Below are positions 59,122-64,000 of a stretch of DNA of 64,000 bases, piece by piece (the first letter of the stretch is position 1; each line of letters opens with the position of its first letter). The notes under the pieces are model-generated. The model searched no databases, was not told the origin of the DNA, and worked only from the letters and a program-made list of their open reading frames with translations. Source of the stretch: Ianthella basta (Eukaryota; Porifera; Demospongiae; Verongiida; Ianthellidae); the NCBI GenBank assembly GCA_964019415.1, contig OZ025871.1:6555713-6619712 (forward strand), written 5' to 3'. The translations under genes and the position numbers were made by a program.

Positions 59122-60772
59122 CAATTTTCCAAGAGACTGCAGGCTCATTATGCAAAGATGAAGGTGGTGGATGACAAGTGGCGTAAAAGTCAGTCAATTG
59201 AATTTGTCAAATTGTCTTTATCTCGCTTTAAATTGGACTTTCAAGATGCACAAAAGAAGTTTGTTGAAGCTATTTCTGATCCGGAGGGGGTTGACAATGT
59301 GTATACTGTGGTGAAGAATGCTAAAATCGCGTATGAGGACATTCCGACAATGATAAAGGAGTGGAAGCTTGTTGTGATCAGTGGTGCTCCTGGTGTGGGT
59401 AAGAGCACACTGGCCAAGAAGCTATGTAAAGACATGTCAATGAAGATGAGTGATCACGAATATAATTTGGTGCTGTTGGTGGAGCTGTGAGATTTGATTG
59501 CTCTCAAAGACCTCAATGAGTCTTTTGAACTGCACCATATGTTACAGTTATTCTGCAATACAAAGGATAAGGCAGCTAGTATTGCTAAAGAGATGATAGC
59601 TAACAGTGGTAGAGGCACCCTTCTCATTCTTGATGGATTTGATGAGCTTCTACAGGAACTGCGTAGGTCTCCTTTCTTCCTCAGTTTACTCATGCATTCT
59701 CCTAATTCCTCTCTACCTGAATGTGATGTAGTGTTGACGTCACGCTCCATCATTACAAGTCAAATTTACCAGGTCTTTGATAGTTCTGGCATTGCATGTA
59801 ATTTTGTGAATGTTGAGGTGTTAGGGTTTACCAAAGGACAGATAAATCGCTATGCCCAACAGTACTTTAAAGAAGAAGGGATGCCAGAATTGAAAGATTC
59901 ATTTGCAGAGAGAATCAGTATGCTACCTCAGATTAGGAGTCTGTGTTCCATCCCTATTGTTTTATCTATCATTTGTCGAGTGTACCTGAAATACAGTGAC
60001 CTACCATCTACATTATCAGCTGTCTATGAAAGGTTTGTAATAGACAAGCTTCTCATCAACTCTGTTATTGCGGGTAGGCCTGGATGTGTTCAGTCTCTGC
60101 TGGACCTACCCGATAAACATACATTTTACAGTCTTTGTGAAGTTGCATTTTTGCGAGTCAAGGAGCAGAAGGTAGTGTTTTTGATGGATGATAGCCAGAT
60201 GGTGGGAATTTCTTCAGCATACTCTGACCGTGCTAATGGATGTGGGCTGCTAACAGCAAGACCAGTTAATGAGTTCGGTTTTGCAGTAGTTGCGGTTGAC
60301 AGTTTCTACTTTATCCATTTGACAGTGCAGGAGTTCCTCAGTGCCATCCACATCTCTAAATTGGACATTGCAGCTCAGAAGAAGATCTGGAGTGAGTACC
60401 TTGGACAGCCCCACATGGCCCAAGTATGGAAGTTCTTCTGTGGGATCACCAGACTAGAGAATTTTGAAGCTTTGCAGCTGAACTCAGAAGTTAGTGATAA
60501 AGAGGTCTTAGTGCAGTCTCTCTTTGAGTCACAGAATAGTGCTGTGACTAAAGAGGCAATGCAGGCAGCTTTTGGTGACAGCCCAACAGTGAAGCCGAGG
60601 AGTCCATACAGTGCAATTGCCTATGGTTACTGTTTGCAGCAACACAAGAGCATGAAGAATCTCACCGTCAATTGTGCAAGAAGTGTGCGTATTCATCTTG
60701 GCAACCTTCTCTCTCCTGTGCTTCAGACAGCTTCTGGTTTGCACTTGATGCTCCATAACTGTCACCCTAAAG
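59122..60772 (+). pseudogene. NACHT exon of NLR gene B with an in-frame stop
   Basis: TCCTTTCAG acceptor and CTAAAG/GTGAGC donor, phase 0 to 1, collinear with the gene A exon. Walker A GAPGVGKSTLAKKL, Walker B LLILDGFDELLQEL, TSRS and the winged-helix FIHLTVQEFLSAIHI are intact. However, codon 123 of the exon (59488-59490) is TGA, where gene A has AGA in LLLVELRDLI. The rest of the exon stays open for over 420 codons with only conservative changes, so the lesion is recent, an allele, or a base error. As written, the product would keep the CARD and P-loop but lose Walker B and everything after it. No ATG follows closely for reinitiation. Confidence 0.85.
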
Positions 60773-61374
60773 GTGAGCACAGGATGCATGCAGTTGACTG
60801 TCTCCATTGTGTGTTGCAATTATTCAATACATGTATTATACTATTCCAACTAGCCTTGTGGTAGTGTTTACTAACGAATGGTTCTTGAATTACACTGTGA
60901 GTGCTTGTTATTGATGCTGTATCATTCATCTGGATTGCTGGCTCCCTTTGTATATCAAATCTATGTAGATAGCATCTATGATTTAACTAACATTAGTAAA
61001 TTTGAGGTACTTATTGTGTGACCGTGATGCATGAATGATATTCACATTCATTGACTGTGAGATATAGCACTTTGCGCTGACTGATCACAGTGGAATTGTC
61101 TTTGAAGAATGTATATATTGCTGATTTTGAACCACTTAGCTACAGTGTGCCATTAAACTCAATGTATTATTTTGGCAACAGATAATTATGTTAATGAATG
61201 TGTAGGTATTCAGTTACTTCTACATATGATAGCATCAACTGTGCTGTTTGTCTTTACTATTCTAACAGCTGTTCCATCTCAAATGAACCTGATAGTAGAA
61301 TATATAGCTTAATGTCTTTTGCTGTAGTGATTCATCTGAAACTGGATGCAGTTTATTCCTGTATCTCTCTCTAC
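60773..61374. other. Gene B intron, nothing recognised
   Basis: No homologue of gene A's small exon at 5847 was found here. Confidence 0.45.
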
Positions 61375-62083
61375 TAGAGAACTTTAGATTTCTTTTACTA
61401 GTAACGCGTAACCTGTAACCGCAGTCACAGGTCACACATTTCCGCGAATATGAGGATAAGTTCGCTTTAGATTTCCCGCATGCGCAACCTGTAACGTGTA
61501 AGAAGCCTTTGTTTACTTAGCTGACACAGCTAATCTAGGAGTGTCTCTTGCAGATGAGATGTAGAAGACAAGTTGCACGTACTCCTATACAATGAAAGGA
61601 GACAGCAGCAATGAGGAGGGCGTTTTTGGAATGTCTTGTACATGCCCAAGGTTCGGTCGAACGAAACTCTTTTTGCTCCAAAATCTTGGTGCCGCTATAT
61701 CTGCCCAGTCTTGAAGCTTGCTGCAATGCAGGAGATCACTTCACGGGCGAGAGCTAGGTCGTGCTTCAGTTCTGGCCACCAAAATAGAGACATGTTCCAA
61801 GTTTTCTATAAAAAACAGCTGAACAAGTTGCAGAAGGGATCTAAAAGTGCTTTCTCCAATCAAGGTGCCAAAGCAGAGGTTGGGCTGTACTGTAAGAAAG
61901 ACAGTACATGAGAAAGCTGTGTTATCTGCCATGCACAGGTAAATCTTATAGGCGTAGAAGCTGGTCTACAGGTTGAAAACGTGTAGCGCGAAGTGGTGAC
62001 TTGTGGTTTGCGGTCGCGCACGTGACTTTCCCACACGTTACAGGTTACGCATAGGTCAAATTACACAAATCTAAATGTCTCTA
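61375..62083 (+). mobile_element. TA-flanked inverted-repeat element, copy 3 (fullest)
   Basis: 709 bp from TAGAGAACTTTAGATT to AATCTAAATGTCTCTA, with inverted subterminal ACGCGTAACCTGTAAC and GTTACAGGTTACGC. It includes the internal region shared with 10443-10856. Frames inside are broken by stops. A TA at each tip is compatible with a Tc1/mariner-type target. Confidence 0.7.
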
Positions 62084-62305
62084 ATGTAAGTTGTAAGACT
62101 TATGTACAGACTGCAATAGGTGTAATTATACGTGCTCTGTGTGCAGCTCTCATACACTTGTTAGTGTTGTCAGTGTCTGCTTTGCAATCGGGCCACTAGT
62201 GAAATGTTTGGCTCTAGATGCTTAGTAGTGGTTTGCAATGCTGATGGGACCCTGCTGCATGATAGCCTTATGTCTTTGCACATTTTGCTGCCTGTCTGTC
62301 TATAG

Positions 62306-62380
62306 ACTTGAAAGAAGCTAGCGATTGCCTTGCATCTTCAGCAGAAGAATTGAGTGCTTCTCTTGACTCAAGCATGACAG
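62306..62380 (+). CDS. Gene B linker exon after NACHT
   Basis: TCTATAG acceptor and GTAAAC donor, 75 nt, phase 1 to 1. It reads DLKEASDCLASSAEELSASL then DSSMT. It matches gene A's 5294 exon in position, phase and the acidic, helical composition (D-x-x-E-A). Sequence identity is low. Confidence 0.5.
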
Positions 62381-63243
62381 GTAAACCAGTGTCCTCAACC
62401 TCTTTGTATGAGTGTGTTCAGAGCCATGACGTACAGTCTGGTGGAATGTCTGTTTATTGACTTAGCTGGTCTGCTAACAAGTATAAGGTAGTGAAACAGC
62501 AGAGAGCTGCACTATTCCTGTGACTGAAGTGCTGAAGACTTATACCCACTGTGCACATGTCACTTCTTCAATTTTCAATGTGCAATTTTGATCTCCATAT
62601 ATTTGCTTCTCTCTTCTACAATTTAGCTAGAATAATCTTGATTAGATTGAAACAAAGATCAGAAGAAAGACTAAGAGTTTCTCTGTAATCCCATTTATGA
62701 TTTTTGTATAAAGTATATTGCTCAATGTGTTTGAGATATTTCACTGTCCAAGAAGGTGACAGGTATGCAGCAAATGCCCTAGCAGTCTGAGAGGAAGGCT
62801 GCAGAAAGTAGAGAATGGTATGATCATTCAAAGTAAAATCTTATTATCTAACTTTTACACGTGGGCTGGAGCAGTAAACCATTCCATTCCACAGCTATGG
62901 CTTGAAAACTGTTGACACTGCTGGACATCAAAGATGTCGGGTCCTGCGACTTGCTGAAGAAACCATGCATAGCTAATGCCCACATAGAATAATTCAATAT
63001 TTCATTTACTAACCATTTTAATCTCCAGTGAGTGAATAGCCCCCTCAGTGAAGACTGCTGAGCCAAATTGTCAAGGAAATGCCATTTAACGTTCTTGACT
63101 AACTGTGTCGCACGACCAAATGAAGTAAAGATTGCCAGTGTTGTTGATACATGACCATTAACTTGTAGGACTCTATGGCACAATAGAGATTGAGGAATTT
63201 AGTCTTCTCTAGTAACTTGTGCATTGCCACCTAAATCTCACAG
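62381..63243. other. Gene B intron with an unassigned antisense frame
   Basis: A 111-codon minus-strand frame (62848-63183) and a neighbouring 71-codon frame (62616-62831) look protein-like in composition (WHFLDNLAQQSSLRGLFTHW, SPSWTVKYLKHIEQYTLY) but match no family I recall. They are possibly a transposon relic. Confidence 0.35.
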
Positions 63244-63374
63244 ATGATCACGTGCAAGGAAAAGTGGCATGTGTCACTTTAAAAGATATCCAACTTGATG
63301 TAGTGTGTGAAAGCATATTCATGTTTAGTCATGTGGAGGATCTGAAGTTTACATACATCAAGAACCCCCAACAG
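63244..63374 (+). CDS. Gene B 131-nt repeat exon
   Basis: AAATCTCACAG acceptor and GTATGG donor, phase 1 to 0. It reads CVTLKDIQLDVVCESIFMF then SHVEDLKFTYIKNPQQ. It has exactly the length and phase of the three complete gene A copies, so the module predates the A/B duplication. The following LRR-like exon would lie beyond the window. Confidence 0.7.
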
Positions 63375-63843
63375 GTATGGCTGTGGTGCAGTGTGTGTAT
63401 GGGGTAGGAACAATGGCACTTGATAATTTGAAAGTTTGCTACAATTTGACTAATCATTATTAAAAATAACTTTGTATCACCGATTGCATTGATGGTGTTA
63501 ATCTGGTTAGTATTGACCCATTTGGAGTCCTTTCCATTATTGTATACCTTGACAATGTGTAACAATGCATGGATGTGATCACATGCTGTCCTCATACTGT
63601 ATCTCTACTGAAGATGTGCTGTTACTTGCATCATTCCACTGTTGTTGTGAATCAAATGTTGCAACATTAGAATTGATGCCTGTGTGTTTTTTCGCAGCTG
63701 TTTTGTATGTACGTATCTCACGTATCTCAGGCAAAAGGTACTGTAAAGTGGGAATAATTATTATAGCAAATTGCTATTTTGTGTTTGTCTTAGTTTAATA
63801 TATGTATTCACAAGACGTGGCATGTGAATGGCAATGAACCTAT

Positions 63844-64000
63844 GCATGGCTGGCCACTTTATTGGCTTCTGATTGAGTGGATCCATGAGTGCACCTTTTG
63901 CTAAACATTCACAATACACATTTGACCACTTGTGCATAGCCTACCTTGCTGTGTTCAGTCCAGCACTCTATTTAGAATGTGAACAGCATACTTCACTCAA
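63844..64000. repeat. Repeat shared with 10910-11112, truncated by window edge
   Basis: More than 90 percent alike by eye over its whole visible length. Orientation is the same as at 10910. Confidence 0.7.

Larger units (their letters stand above)
38957..64000 (+). other. Gene B: leader-2A-CARD-NACHT receptor locus (composite model)
   Basis: Eleven or twelve exons chain in phase: 39432 (to 1), 39842 (1 to 1), 39973 (1 to 0), 44313 (0 to 1), 44648 (1 to 2), 45726 (2 to 0), 45966 (0 to 1, with 2A), 47573 (1 to 1, CARD), 52272 (1 to 0), 59122 (0 to 1, NACHT with a stop), 62306 (1 to 1), 63244 (1 to 0). The rare phase 2 junction between 44648 and 45726 matching on both sides is good support. The 3' end lies beyond the window. 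Introns are bloated by at least five transposon insertions, none of which hits a called exon. Confidence 0.55.

Noticed and set aside
62616-63183. Antisense frames in the gene B 3' region as a separate gene
   Set aside because: Different frames, no start or splice logic and no recognised family; left as unassigned.

Overview
The window is intron-rich animal DNA, most likely from a sponge (a demosponge is my best guess). The grounds are two NACHT-domain immune-receptor (NLR) genes with long intron-rich tails, split codons that match across introns, long GT microsatellites, and a mixture of eukaryotic transposon relics: Crypton/ZMYM-type recombinase, pogo-like transposase, Penelope-like elements, a non-LTR reverse transcriptase and foldback MITEs. 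I see no bacterial operons, tRNA, rRNA or CRISPR. The host is inferred; no species-level marker was recognised.

Gene A (+ strand) enters the window from the left. After a broken Crypton-like recombinase (298-1640, minus strand) comes a NACHT exon at 3559-5200. Downstream is a chain of small exons with compatible phases: two linkers, then alternating exons of exactly 131 nt (phase 1 to 0) and LRR-like exons (phase 0 to 1). Around 12.4-23.1 kb a roughly 5 kb block containing part of this chain is tandemly duplicated. From 25 to 33.5 kb the candidate exons become proline/glutamine-rich and repetitive, ending at a stop at 33465. Whether all of this is one transcript is inference from phase agreement.

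Gene B (+ strand) probably starts near 38.96 kb at a CRE plus YY1-like promoter. It encodes a leader of about 318 residues with several hydrophobic segments, ending in a textbook 2A ribosome-skipping motif (GDVEVNPGP, exon 45966-46083). A CARD-like exon follows (47573-47854), then a short linker, a NACHT exon (59122-60772), another linker and a 131-nt exon at 63244-63374 near the right edge. All splice phases agree. The NACHT exon has an in-frame TGA just after Walker A, so this copy is a pseudogene, a null allele, or makes a truncated protein. If the 2A works, one mRNA yields a separate membrane-type leader and a cytosolic CARD-NACHT receptor.

Gene B's introns hold many insertions: a 2.8 kb terminal-inverted-repeat element (40.2-43.0 kb) carrying a palindromic Penelope-like insertion, a pogo-like transposase relic (48.5-50.1 kb), a second palindromic Penelope-like insertion (52.5 kb), a foldback element (53.2-54.3 kb), and a frameshifted reverse transcriptase with restriction-like endonuclease on the minus strand (54.9-57.6 kb). 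The Penelope-like palindromes have 12-13 bp target duplications and contain hammerhead-ribozyme-like cores.
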